Both the position numbers and the translations under genes were made by a program. The notes below the pieces were generated by a model. That model had not been told where the DNA came from. It made no database searches and worked only from the letters and a program-made list of their open reading frames with translations. This document shows positions 1 through 6,706 of a DNA stretch of 50,653 nucleotides, piece after piece; position 1 is the first letter of the stretch, and each line of letters opens with the position of its first letter. The stretch spans positions 1 through 50,653 of the forward strand of contig JAWUWD010000126.1 in assembly GCA_034112085.1 (NCBI GenBank), given 5' to 3'. This DNA comes from JAWUWD01 sp034112085. GTDB lineage: Bacteria > Bacteroidota > Bacteroidia > Cytophagales > Cyclobacteriaceae.

Positions 1-61
1 ATTGCAACTAACGGTTTATGATTTTTTAGTTGAGCTGAATTGTTACAAAAGTCACCTTTCA

Positions 62-1108
62 TTATGTTGATGAGTAATATTTTTTCTTCAGCCAAAATGA
101 AACCCTAACCAATAATATCAATGCAGGCACTTCAACTAATGGTCCTATAACTCCCGCAAATGCTTGCCCGGAATTTAGTCCGAAGACGGCAATAGCTACG
201 GCAATCGCTAATTCGAAATTATTTCCTGCTGCGGTAAATGCAACAGCCGCGGTTTTGTCATATTCTGCACCCATCGCTTTGGTAAAGAAAAATCCAATGA
301 TAAACATTAAGCTAAAATAGATGAGTAAAGGAACGGCAATAATTAAAACATCCATTGGAATTTCAACAATCAATTCCCCTTTTAATGAAAACATGATCAC
401 AATTGTAAACAGAAGAGCAATCAATGTCATTGGCGAAATAGTTGGAATGAATTTTTTGGTATACCATTCTTCGCTTTTGAGTTTTACTAAAATCGCTCTA
501 CTTAAAATTCCCATTACAAAAGGAATTCCTAAATAAATGGCAACACTTTCTGCAATCGTTAAGATTGAGATATCAACTATGGCTCCTTCAAACCCAAAGT
601 AGGGTGGAAGTACAGTGATAAATAGCCAGGCATAAAAACTATAGGCAAAAACTTGAAAAACACTATTCAGAGCCACCAAACCAGCACCATATTCACTACT
701 TCCTTCTGCCAAGTCATTCCAAACTAAAACCATGGCAATGCAACGGGCTAGACCAATCAAAATCACTCCAACCATATATTCTGGATAATCTTGTAAGAAG
801 GTGATCGCTAGAACGAACATAAGTAAAGGACCGATAACCCAATTCAAGACAAGTGAAATAGAAAGGATTTTGACATTCTTAAACACTTTAGGCAATAAGG
901 CATAATTGACCTTCGCCAATGGCGGATACATCATTAGGATCAATCCAATCGCAATAGGGATATTTGTTGTTCCACTGCTAAAAGAATCTAGCACATCAGG
1001 AAAGGATGGGACGAAGTAACCAACCCCGACTCCTAAAGCCATTGCAATAAAAATCCAAAATGTAAGGTAGCTGTCTAGAAAACCTAGTTTCTTATTCGTT
1101 GATGCCAT
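62..1108 (-). CDS. acr3: ACR3-family arsenite efflux transporter
   Basis: Inner-membrane carrier that expels arsenite, the product of the arsenate reductase encoded just upstream on the same strand. The 348-residue product is almost entirely hydrophobic with about ten membrane segments. It carries the ACR3 signature around residues 120-134 (LARCIAMVLVWNDLA) with the essential Cys at 123, and the late conserved Glu in GPLVEVPALI, which together separate ACR3 from the unrelated ArsB family. The length is normal for ACR3 (about 340-370). It is the last gene of the minus-strand ars operon and starts 2 bases after the arsenate reductase stop, so the two are probably translationally coupled. Its regulation is presumably by the ArsR encoded at the head of the operon. 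Family assignment is firm; preference for arsenite over antimonite cannot be read from the sequence. Confidence 0.95.
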   Translation of the reverse strand: MASTNKKLGFLDSYLTFWIFIAMALGVGVGYFVPSFPDVLDSFSSGTTNIPIAIGLILMMYPPLAKVNYALLPKVFKNVKILSISLVLNWVIGPLLMFVLAITFLQDYPEYMVGVILIGLARCIAMVLVWNDLAEGSSEYGAGLVALNSVFQVFAYSFYAWLFITVLPPYFGFEGAIVDISILTIAESVAIYLGIPFVMGILSRAILVKLKSEEWYTKKFIPTISPMTLIALLFTIVIMFSLKGELIVEIPMDVLIIAVPLLIYFSLMFIIGFFFTKAMGAEYDKTAAVAFTAAGNNFELAIAVAIAVFGLNSGQAFAGVIGPLVEVPALILLVRVSFWLKKKYYSST

Positions 1109-1110
1109 CG

Positions 1111-1734
1111 TTATGATTTTACTTGTGAGAAAACGAAATAAAGTTCTGTAGCAATTTGAATACTTCTTTCGTTGTATTTTTTCGTTTGTTGTGGGGTGTT
1201 GTCAAATACTTTTGGGTCTTCAAAAGTCACTGGAATGCGTTGTTCTGTGCCTGAGATATATGGACAACCTTCATCTGCGTGAGAGCAAGTCATCACTGCG
1301 GCAAATTCTGATTGTGGATTGAAATCATCATCATAGGTTTTAGAAAAGCCAATAATCGGAGGTTCGTTATCCGTGTATTTTATGCTGTAAATAGGATTAG
1401 TACCTGTAGAGATAGTTTTGACTTTGAATCCAGAATTTTCTAAAGTTTGAACAATAACAGGAAAAAGCGCAGTGGCTTCAGTACCGCCTGAATAGCAGAA
1501 CACATTTTTCGTATTGAAATATGACGCCATTGCTTGTGCCCAAACTTGCGCTAAATGACTTCTGCGTGAATTGTGTGTACAAATGAAATTCAATCGAACA
1601 TCCTGTTGATCGGATATTTTTGTCTGAATAAAGTCGACCAATGGCTGTAAAGCCAATTTTCGTTCGACAGATAGGGTTTCTGTGTTTAAAGAACCTATTA
1701 TGTGTCTAATATCTGTAAAGAGTTCCTGATTCAT
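1111..1734 (-). CDS. arsC: Arsenate reductase, low-molecular-weight phosphatase fold
   Basis: Reduces arsenate to arsenite for export by the adjacent ACR3 pump. The 207-residue protein has a phosphatase-type CX5R loop (CTHNSRR, Cys52 to Arg58). It also has a second Cys pair spaced as in thioredoxin-coupled ArsC (Cys150 and Cys157 in CSHADEGC), so an intramolecular disulfide relay is likely. About 45 residues precede the catalytic loop, longer than in the minimal 130-residue ArsC, as in the Bacteroidota protein-tyrosine-phosphatase-like versions. It lies 31 bases after the DUF6428 gene and 2 bases before acr3. A protein phosphatase role is possible in principle, but the ars context and resolving cysteines argue for arsenate reduction. 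Confidence 0.88.
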   Translation of the reverse strand: MNQELFTDIRHIIGSLNTETLSVERKLALQPLVDFIQTKISDQQDVRLNFICTHNSRRSHLAQVWAQAMASYFNTKNVFCYSGGTEATALFPVIVQTLENSGFKVKTISTGTNPIYSIKYTDNEPPIIGFSKTYDDDFNPQSEFAAVMTCSHADEGCPYISGTEQRIPVTFEDPKVFDNTPQQTKKYNERSIQIATELYFVFSQVKS

Positions 1735-1765
1735 CGAATGTTATTTTAATTTAAACATTAATACT

Positions 1766-2233
1766 TTAACAACAACCACTATTTGGTTCACAGCTGGCAC
1801 CAGCCTGAATCGAAGCGAGTCTTACCTTTGGTTTTTCTATAGGGATTCCACATTTATCTCTAGCTAGACAGTCAGTTTGTTTAGTAGTCAATAGAAAGTT
1901 GGCTCCGTCAAAATCTAGTCCAAATTTCCCAATCGTATCAGCTTGATACTCTACCTCGATTTCCAAGTCTCCAAGCTGAATTACTTTCTCGGATAGTTCA
2001 ATAATGCTCAGGAGCTTCTCAGGATGTAATCTGTGATCATAGTCATCGGCATTCCATAGTTGGAAGTTGGCGACTTCCTCTAGTCGTACAGTCCCACCAC
2101 AGTCGATAAAATGCTTACTGACTTTACCAACTTCAGTTACATGGAAGTGATTGGGTACTAGTTCTCCATTAGGAAGTTGAAAAGCTATTTGTTCTAATTG
2201 AGATAGTTTTTCTTTGACTTGAGATATTTTCAT
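1766..2233 (-). CDS. DUF6428 family protein of ars operons
   Basis: A 155-residue soluble protein resembling DUF6428, a family of unknown function usually found between arsR and arsenate reductase genes in Bacteroidota. The N-terminal part is predicted mixed alpha/beta with no signal peptide. The C-terminus ends in a cysteine-rich tail (ASCEPNSGCC), and two more cysteines occur near residues 123-128 (CLARDKC). Those thiols could bind arsenite or act as a metallochaperone, but this is inference only. An operator-like palindrome lies 33 bases upstream of its start codon, so it may have its own ArsR-controlled promoter as well as read-through from arsR. Confidence 0.7.
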   Translation of the reverse strand: MKISQVKEKLSQLEQIAFQLPNGELVPNHFHVTEVGKVSKHFIDCGGTVRLEEVANFQLWNADDYDHRLHPEKLLSIIELSEKVIQLGDLEIEVEYQADTIGKFGLDFDGANFLLTTKQTDCLARDKCGIPIEKPKVRLASIQAGASCEPNSGCC

Positions 2234-2265
2234 GTGATTAGAATTTATAATGCAAAATTAGTCTT

Positions 2266-2282
2266 AATCGTATTCTTACGAT
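2266..2282 (-). promoter_or_regulatory. ArsR-type operator, copy 3 (before DUF6428)
   Basis: A 17-bp inverted repeat, half-sites AATCGTA and TTACGAT separated by TTC. The same pattern occurs at 2549-2565 and 2925-2941. It sits 33 bases upstream of the DUF6428 start, a typical place for an ArsR/SmtB repressor to block a promoter. The match between the three sites is seen directly; binding by the encoded ArsR is inferred. Confidence 0.6.
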
Positions 2283-2308
2283 AGAATTTGTTAAATTTTT
2301 TTATGCCC

Positions 2309-2419
2309 TCAAGTATTTCGCATGTTGAATGCACAACAGCTGTCGAGTTGATAGGGCTTTGGTAGAAACTTCACAAATGTGGTGATGATCTCCTTCAGTT
2401 TATTGAATTGATTTTTCAT
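2309..2419 (-). CDS. Possible small Cys-Cys peptide in ars operon
   Basis: A 36-codon open frame (starts MKNQFNKLKEIITTF, contains DSCCAF) lies between arsR and the DUF6428 gene on the operon strand. It has its own upstream operator-like site (2549-2565) and is followed by another. It encodes a basic amphipathic N-terminal stretch and a vicinal Cys-Cys, the same arrangement that ends both ArsR (EDCC) and DUF6428 (SGCC). No family is recognised, no strong ribosome site is seen, and an open frame this short can arise by chance. The position between two operators inside the operon is the main support. Confidence 0.4.
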   Translation of the reverse strand: MKNQFNKLKEIITTFVKFLPKPYQLDSCCAFNMRNT

Positions 2420-2548
2420 TATGTGAGGATTATTTACGGTAAGTTTCATTTTCAATACAGCAAATTGGGTTTCTGAAAATGTAACTGAATATTTTCAATG
2501 AAAGGTCTGTAAGGTGTTTAATTAAGTTTTTCATAATTGAATTAGTTT

Positions 2549-2565
2549 AACCGTGTTATTACGAT
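2549..2565 (-). promoter_or_regulatory. ArsR-type operator, copy 2 (after arsR)
   Basis: Imperfect 17-bp inverted repeat with half-sites AACCGTG and TTACGAT around TTA. It matches the other two sites in this operon in both length and spacing. It lies between the arsR stop and the small Cys-Cys frame, so it could drive a second, arsenic-inducible transcript beginning downstream of arsR. Binding is inferred. Confidence 0.55.
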
Positions 2566-2586
2566 TTATTTATTTAAATTTTTATG

Positions 2587-2916
2587 TTAACAACAGTCTT
2601 CTGCCATGACAGAAGTACTCATAAATTGGTTAATAATCATTTTAGCTTCTTGCCACATTTTCTGATCAATGCAGTAACAAGTACTTGGACCTTTGATGGT
2701 TCCGGTAATGAGTCCTGCTTTTTTTAGTTCTGCAAGATGTTGTGAGATAGTTGATTGAGATAGAGGAAGTTCATCTACTAAATCACCACAGACACAAGTA
2801 TTCCTTTTCGATAGCGTCTCCAAAATGGCTATGCGAGCAGGATGTCCTAGAGCCTTTGCGATGTTAGCTAGTTCATTCTGTTTATCCGTAAATTTTTCAG
2901 TTTTGGAAATTCCCAT
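2587..2916 (-). CDS. arsR: ArsR/SmtB family arsenite-responsive repressor
   Basis: Winged-helix repressor of the ars operon that leaves DNA when it binds trivalent arsenic. The 109-residue protein has the ArsR helix-turn-helix (LSQSTISQHLAELKKAGL, residues 52-69). The metal-site motif TCVCGDL (Cys41, Cys43) lies just before the recognition region, as in classical ArsR ELCVCDL. Additional Cys residues occur at 80 and 82 and as a terminal pair at 108-109, giving extra potential thiolate ligands. It is the first gene of the minus-strand operon and has a matching palindrome directly upstream (2925-2941), consistent with autoregulation. Function is well supported by motif and context. Confidence 0.93.
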   Translation of the reverse strand: MGISKTEKFTDKQNELANIAKALGHPARIAILETLSKRNTCVCGDLVDELPLSQSTISQHLAELKKAGLITGTIKGPSTCYCIDQKMWQEAKMIINQFMSTSVMAEDCC

Positions 2917-2924
2917 AATTACTT

Positions 2925-2941
2925 AATCGTAATTAAGCGAT
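2925..2941 (-). promoter_or_regulatory. ArsR-type operator, copy 1 (before arsR)
   Basis: Inverted repeat with half-sites AATCGTA and AAGCGAT around ATT, 8 bases upstream of the arsR start codon. An inner perfect dyad CTTAAT-CGTA-ATTAAG overlaps it. The position and similarity to the two internal sites suggest autoregulation by ArsR. Confidence 0.6.
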
Positions 2942-3014
2942 AAAGGTTGTGGTTATTTTTCAATCAACTCAATTTGTAGTATTTTGTTAAAGAAACAACT
3001 ACTATATTCGCTAC

Positions 3015-3425
3015 ATGCTATCTAAAAAAACTAAATATGGTCTGAAGGCTCTTACTTATATTGCAAGAAGTAAAGAAGCTTCAACGGTATCTATAGGTGA
3101 GATAGCTGAAAGTGAAAATATTCCACGGAAATTTTTAGAAGGAATCCTTTTAACCCTTAAAAAATCTGGATTCCTTGGTTCAAAGAAAGGTAAATATGGC
3201 GGGTACTATCTAATCAAAGAACCGGCAGATATCATGATGACAGATGTTATGAGAATACTTGAAGGGCCCATTGCAATGGTTCCATGTGTCAGTTTGAACT
3301 TCTATGAGAAATGTGACGATTGTCCGGATGAACTTGAATGCAGTGTTCACAGACTCATGATTCAAGTCAGAGACAGTTCACTAAAAGTTTTAAGAAACAA
3401 TACTTTAGCAGACTTAGCGAAGTAG
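3015..3425 (+). CDS. Rrf2 family transcriptional regulator
   Basis: A 136-residue winged-helix regulator of the Rrf2 family (IscR, CymR, NsrR relatives). The N-terminus MLSKKTKYGLKALTYIA and the helix-turn-helix region with IPRKFLEGILLTLKKSG are diagnostic. The wing carries the typical GKYGGYYL. Four cysteines in the C-terminal half (Cys97, then CDDCPDELEC) could coordinate an iron-sulfur cluster as in IscR-like members. It precedes the sulfate-reduction cluster, and this regulator is commonly the first gene of that cluster in Bacteroidota, so it probably senses cysteine or Fe-S status and controls the operon that begins at 3636. Two palindromes in front of that operon (3539-3561 and 3598-3620) are the likely targets. 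Confidence 0.88.
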   Translation: MLSKKTKYGLKALTYIARSKEASTVSIGEIAESENIPRKFLEGILLTLKKSGFLGSKKGKYGGYYLIKEPADIMMTDVMRILEGPIAMVPCVSLNFYEKCDDCPDELECSVHRLMIQVRDSSLKVLRNNTLADLAK

Positions 3426-3538
3426 CTTACTAATATCTATCAAACGTATCTACCCTACCCTCAGTTATCATCAGACTAGTTTGTCCTGATTGAATTCACA
3501 AATTTCATGTGCTTAGTGGGCTTTAAAATCAGTTCTTT

Positions 3539-3561
3539 ATTCCTACTAAATTAATAGGGAT
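3539..3561 (+). promoter_or_regulatory. Rrf2 operator-like palindrome, upstream copy
   Basis: A 23-bp imperfect palindrome with arms ATTCCTAC and ATAGGGAT around TAAATTA. It is the upstream member of a pair; the downstream copy at 3598-3620 has perfect arms and a nearly identical spacer. It lies just upstream of the candidate -33 element of the sulfur operon. The arms resemble boxes described for Rrf2-family cysteine regulators such as CymR; binding is inferred. Confidence 0.6.
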
Positions 3562-3566
3562 TATAT

Positions 3567-3595
3567 TTTGTTTTAAAAAGAAAGTATTACATTTG
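3567..3595 (+). promoter_or_regulatory. Candidate promoter of the sulfur operon
   Basis: Bacteroidota-type promoter: TTTG at 3567-3570 and TACATTTG (TAnnTTTG) at 3588-3595 with a 17-base spacer, slightly short of the usual 19-21. Transcription would begin inside the downstream palindrome (3598-3620), so occupancy there would block initiation. Confidence 0.5.
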
Positions 3596-3597
3596 TA

Positions 3598-3620
3598 ATT
3601 CCTATTAAATCTATAGGAAT
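3598..3620 (+). promoter_or_regulatory. Rrf2 operator-like palindrome, downstream copy
   Basis: A 23-bp palindrome with perfect 8-bp arms ATTCCTAT and ATAGGAAT around TAAATCT. It overlaps the expected transcription start of the sulfur operon and ends 15 bases before the DUF2061 start codon. Its near-identity to the copy 59 bp upstream makes chance unlikely. Confidence 0.65.
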
Positions 3621-3635
3621 AATGTATATAAGAAA

Positions 3636-3899
3636 ATGATAGATCAGCTTATAATTAATTCAAGAATAAAAGAGGAGCCAATCTCTGCTGACAAAGATAC
3701 CTCTGAAAAGACCATGAGAAGTGTGGCTAAGACGATTAGCTGGAGGGTGATAGGTACTATTGATACGGTATTGATCTCATGGCTGATCACTGGAACGCTG
3801 AGACTGGCCTTTTCAATTGGTTTAGTTGAATTAGTTACCAAGATGGTTTTATACTTTTTCCACGAAAGATTTTGGAACACAGTTAAATGGGGAAAATGA
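3636..3899 (+). CDS. DUF2061 membrane protein
   Basis: An 87-residue protein whose second half matches DUF2061 (SVAKTISWRVIGTIDTVLIS, then hydrophobic segments ending HERFWNTVKWG). Two short membrane segments are predicted at about residues 40-53 and 56-75. The family is of unknown biochemical role but is regularly encoded with assimilatory sulfate-reduction genes in Bacteroidota. Its reading frame overlaps the start of cysH by 13 bases, so translation is coupled. It is the first gene after the twin-palindrome promoter. The frame is intact, unlike several genes further downstream. Confidence 0.82.
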   Translation: MIDQLIINSRIKEEPISADKDTSEKTMRSVAKTISWRVIGTIDTVLISWLITGTLRLAFSIGLVELVTKMVLYFFHERFWNTVKWGK

Positions 3900-4531
3900 A
3901 AATAATAGAGGCAACATTACAATTACAAATACAAGAACTGAACAGGTTGTTCAAGGATGCTACACCTACGCAAATTATTGCGAGAGCACTTGAAATTAGT
4001 GATCAATCAATAGTAACTACCAATTTTAGACCTTATGCGGCATCTATATTACATGCGGTATTAGATGTGAAACGAAATCTTCCAGTTATTTGGTGTGATA
4101 CGGGATATAATACTCCCCAAACTTATAAACATGCAGACTTTCTCACTAAGAAGTTAAATCTTAATCTTTTTACTTATGTACCTAGACAGACATCTGCATC
4201 TCGTGATGTACTGATGGGGATTCCTAGTATTGATGACCCTAATCATGAGTTATTTACTGAACAAGTGAAGCTAGAGCCATTTAAAAGAGCCTTGGCAGAA
4301 CATAAGCCTAAGGTTTGGTTTGCTAACCTTAGAAAGGGGCAAACGGCATTCAGAGACAGTATTGACATTTTCAGCTTGAGTAAGAGTGGTGTAATTAAAG
4401 TAAGTCCTTTTTATTACTGGTCTGATGAAGACTTGGATCAATATCTTGTAGACCATCAGCTTCCAAATGAGCTATCTTATTTTGACCCAACCAAGGCATT
4501 GGAGCATAGAGAATGTGGGCTACATAATTAA
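3887..4531 (+). CDS. cysH: Phosphoadenylyl/adenylyl-sulfate reductase
   Basis: Reduces activated sulfate (PAPS or APS) to sulfite with electrons from thioredoxin. The 214-residue product has the adenylyl-binding fold and ends in ECGLHN; Cys210 is the catalytic cysteine of the family's C-terminal ECG(I/L)H motif. It lacks the CC...CxxC cysteines of [4Fe-4S] APS reductases, so it belongs to the cluster-free PAPS-reductase type. The frame looks complete and undamaged. The gene overlaps DUF2061 by 13 bases. Its substrate should come from CysD/CysN, but cysD follows only as a remnant (4543-4776) and cysN is absent here. The enzyme is therefore either starved of substrate, supplied from another locus, or on its way to loss. 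Confidence 0.88.
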   Translation: MGKMKIIEATLQLQIQELNRLFKDATPTQIIARALEISDQSIVTTNFRPYAASILHAVLDVKRNLPVIWCDTGYNTPQTYKHADFLTKKLNLNLFTYVPRQTSASRDVLMGIPSIDDPNHELFTEQVKLEPFKRALAEHKPKVWFANLRKGQTAFRDSIDIFSLSKSGVIKVSPFYYWSDEDLDQYLVDHQLPNELSYFDPTKALEHRECGLHN

Positions 4532-4542
4532 TATTAAGATGA

Positions 4543-4776
4543 ATGTTCAACGCAATTGAGAATCAGTACAGAGAGATTGAAAACAAAAGGGTAGAAATAC
4601 TTCAGATAGCAGTAGTATAATTTGGAAATACAGTTCTTGTCTTTTCTGGAGGAAAGGATTCGATAGCCTCATTTATATTGGTAAAGGGGGTCTTTTTTCT
4701 CCCAAAATGTCTTTCCATTGATAGTAGATATAATCTCCATGAGGTCATCAAGGCTAGAAGTGGTCTCGTGAATTAG
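4543..4776 (+). pseudogene. cysD: Sulfate adenylyltransferase subunit 2 remnant (cysD)
   Basis: Remnant of the small subunit of ATP sulfurylase. From an ATG 11 bases after cysH, one frame reads through a TAA at 4618-4620 and continues with NTVLVFSGGKDSIASFILVK, the PP-loop pyrophosphatase signature (SGGKDS) expected near the CysD N-terminus. It then gives NLHEVIKARSGLVN, matching the family's HNFPEVIKARDELV region, and ends at a TAG at 4774-4776. Only about 77 of roughly 300 codons remain. The position directly after cysH is the normal place of cysD in this cluster type. The in-frame stop and missing C-terminal three-quarters make it non-functional unless the sequence is wrong. Confidence 0.8.
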
Positions 4777-5000
4777 TTAGGATTGCTGTTAATGGTAAGA
4801 AATGTATAAGAAAACATTGGTGCCAGAAAGTGACTGAACTGCAAAGAAAATAATCAAGAAGTAGTAATATGTCAACTACCTCTCTGCAGATGTACTAGAT
4901 AATTAAACTAGTCTATTCTTTGTAGGTTTGGATTATCAGATCTATTTACATTCAAATAGAGAAAAATATGACCTATTTCAGATGTTAATTATGGCACATA
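4777..5000 (+). other. Degenerate non-coding stretch in sulfur cluster
   Basis: All frames are broken by stops. In related clusters this interval would hold the rest of cysD, cysN, a sulfite reductase gene and the 5' part of cobA, several kilobases in total. A faint similarity of translations around 4930-5000 to the SUMT middle region (residues before ELSDD) suggests that decayed cobA extends a little upstream of 5001. Nothing else can be recognised. Confidence 0.5.
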
Positions 5001-5201
5001 TTGTCCAATATGGAATTGTCAGATGATGCGAAATTTGCTACAAAGTCAGTGGTAATAGTTGTGATTTTGATGAGAAATGGAAAACTTAATGAAATAGTAA
5101 GTTTGTTTTGGAATCAAAAAAAGGTATTTGTCCGTTGCGATCTTATAAAAGTGACCATTGAAAATTTTAAGTTAGGCATCAGTTCTGTTAGTTATTCTTA
5201 A
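5001..5201 (+). pseudogene. cobA: Uroporphyrinogen-III C-methyltransferase remnant (cobA/SUMT)
   Basis: A 66-codon frame whose translation matches the C-terminal third of SUMT, the enzyme that makes precorrin-2 for siroheme. ELSDDAKFATKSVVIVVILM followed by KLNEIVSLF corresponds to the family's LSxDI-AAQSxATVVxLMGMxKLxEI segment. FKLGISSVS corresponds to the later LGIGTVSTI segment. The substrate-binding N-terminal two-thirds (GxGPGDP, PGVSS) is gone. Siroheme genes normally sit between sulfite reductase and the flavoprotein in this cluster, so position agrees. The identification comes from my reading of a degraded sequence and should be confirmed by a profile search. Confidence 0.6.
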
Positions 5202-5209
5202 AATAGATA

Positions 5210-5602
5210 TTGTCATGCTATTTTTCAGAGCAGGAGTTAAATTTCCACATAATTATTTTCGAGAAAAAAAAGCACATAGTAATTGTCTCAACAGACAACC
5301 ATGAAGTAAATAAACGAGTATATATGGAATGTAAAAGTCGACAGCTTTTGGTGAATGTTTCAGATACCCCATCAATGTGCGATTTCTATTTGGGCGGAAT
5401 AGTCACTAAAGGGAATGTGAAAATTGCAATTTCTACTAATGGCAAGTCACCTACGATGGCTAAGCGTCTTCGTCAGTTTTTTGAGGACCTATTGCCGGAA
5501 GAGATGAATGATCTGGTGATGAATTTGAATGTATTTAGAAATGGAATAAAAGGAGACTTCGCCTCCAAAATTTCCAAGATGAACAAACTAACAAAAGGAT
5601 AG
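5210..5602 (+). pseudogene. Precorrin-2 dehydrogenase/sirohydrochlorin ferrochelatase, N-terminally truncated
   Basis: The 130-codon frame matches the C-terminal two-thirds of the Met8/CysG-N family, which oxidises precorrin-2 and inserts iron to make siroheme. Recognisable are IVIVSTDNHEVNKRVY, LVNVSDTPSMCDFYLGGIVT and KIAISTNGKSPTMAKRLRQF. The family is normally about 190-200 residues. The first 45-50 residues, which contain the Rossmann GGG-x-V-A nucleotide-binding loop, are missing, and a few residues appear to be lost near KKKH. The only start for this frame is a TTG at the truncation point. Without the NAD site the dehydrogenase step should be lost. Together with the cobA fragment just upstream, this looks like the product of a deletion joining the two genes. 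Confidence 0.75.
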
Positions 5603-5625
5603 TTATTAGATTAAATAAGCATAAA

Positions 5626-6684
5626 ATGATAGAAACGGATATATTAATAATAGGTGCAGGACCTACAGGGTTATTTACAGTTTTTGAAGCAGGATTACTC
5701 AAGTTAAAATGTCATTTGATTGATGCCTTGCCACAGCCAGGAGGGCAGTGCTCGGAAATTTATCCGAAAAAACCAATTTATGATATTCCTGGTTTTCCTG
5801 AAATTTTGGCTGGTGATTTAGTCAATAATCTACTAGAACAAATAAAACCTTTTGAACCTGGATACACTTTGGGAGAAAGAGCAGAAGATATCGAAAAATT
5901 GGAAGATGGAACATTTATCGTTACGACTAACAAAGGAACGAAACATCATGCGCCAATTATAGCCATAGCAGGCGGATTAGGGAGTTTTGAGCCACGAAAG
6001 CCACCAATTGAAGGTATTGGTAAATATGAAGACAAGGGAGTAGAATATATTATCCGCGATCCCGAATTATACAGAGGCAAGAATATAGTTATTGCTGGAG
6101 GAGGAGATTCTGCATTGGATTGGTCAATATTTTTGGCGGATGTGGCAAACGATGTCTCATTGGTACATAGAAGAAAGGAATTCCGAGGAGCACTGGATTC
6201 TGTGGATCGCGTTGGAGAGCTTACCAAATTAGGTAAAATAAACCTGATCACAGATGCCGAAATAATAGGCGTTGATGGAGATCAGAAGTTAGAATCTGTG
6301 ACCATCAAACATAAGACGCAAGGTGAATTCAAACAATCTGCAGATCATTTTATTCCTCTCTTCGGATTATCTCCCAAGTTAGGACCAATTGCAAATTGGG
6401 GATTAGAAATTGAGAAGAATGCTATTAAAGTGGATAACTCATATGATTATCAGACCAATATCCCAGGTATCTATGCAATAGGAGATGTGAATATCTATCA
6501 AGGAAAATTGAAATTAATTCTTTCTGGTTTTCATGAAGCCACGCTCATGTGTCAGAGTGCTTACCAACGCATATTCCCGAATAAAAAACATATTATGAAA
6601 TACACAACCGTTGGTGGGGTAGAAGGGGTTGATGGTACGAAGAAGGAAGCGCCAAAAGCTGTTATTAAAGCAATCGAAGTTTAA
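5626..6684 (+). CDS. NAD(P)/FAD-dependent ferredoxin reductase, TrxB-like
   Basis: Flavoprotein of the thioredoxin-reductase-like ferredoxin-NADP reductase family. It probably passes electrons from NADPH to the ferredoxin encoded next, for use by sulfite reductase. The 352-residue product carries the FAD loop IIGAGPTG near the N-terminus, the NADP-binding GGGDSALDW in the middle, and the C-terminal FAD motif GIYAIGDVN. It lacks the CxxC redox pair of true thioredoxin reductases, fitting the FNR group. The C-terminal extension after the last motif is also as in that group. The frame is intact, although the siroheme and sulfite reductase genes before it are deleted or broken. It is 22 bases from the ferredoxin gene. 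Confidence 0.85.
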   Translation: MIETDILIIGAGPTGLFTVFEAGLLKLKCHLIDALPQPGGQCSEIYPKKPIYDIPGFPEILAGDLVNNLLEQIKPFEPGYTLGERAEDIEKLEDGTFIVTTNKGTKHHAPIIAIAGGLGSFEPRKPPIEGIGKYEDKGVEYIIRDPELYRGKNIVIAGGGDSALDWSIFLADVANDVSLVHRRKEFRGALDSVDRVGELTKLGKINLITDAEIIGVDGDQKLESVTIKHKTQGEFKQSADHFIPLFGLSPKLGPIANWGLEIEKNAIKVDNSYDYQTNIPGIYAIGDVNIYQGKLKLILSGFHEATLMCQSAYQRIFPNKKHIMKYTTVGGVEGVDGTKKEAPKAVIKAIEV

Positions 6685-6706
6685 CCAAATTTAGCTAAGT
6701 ATAAAT

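Noticed and set aside
3644..3880. Minus-strand open frame over DUF2061
   Set aside because: It is the exact antisense of a recognised gene, with no family match and no promoter.
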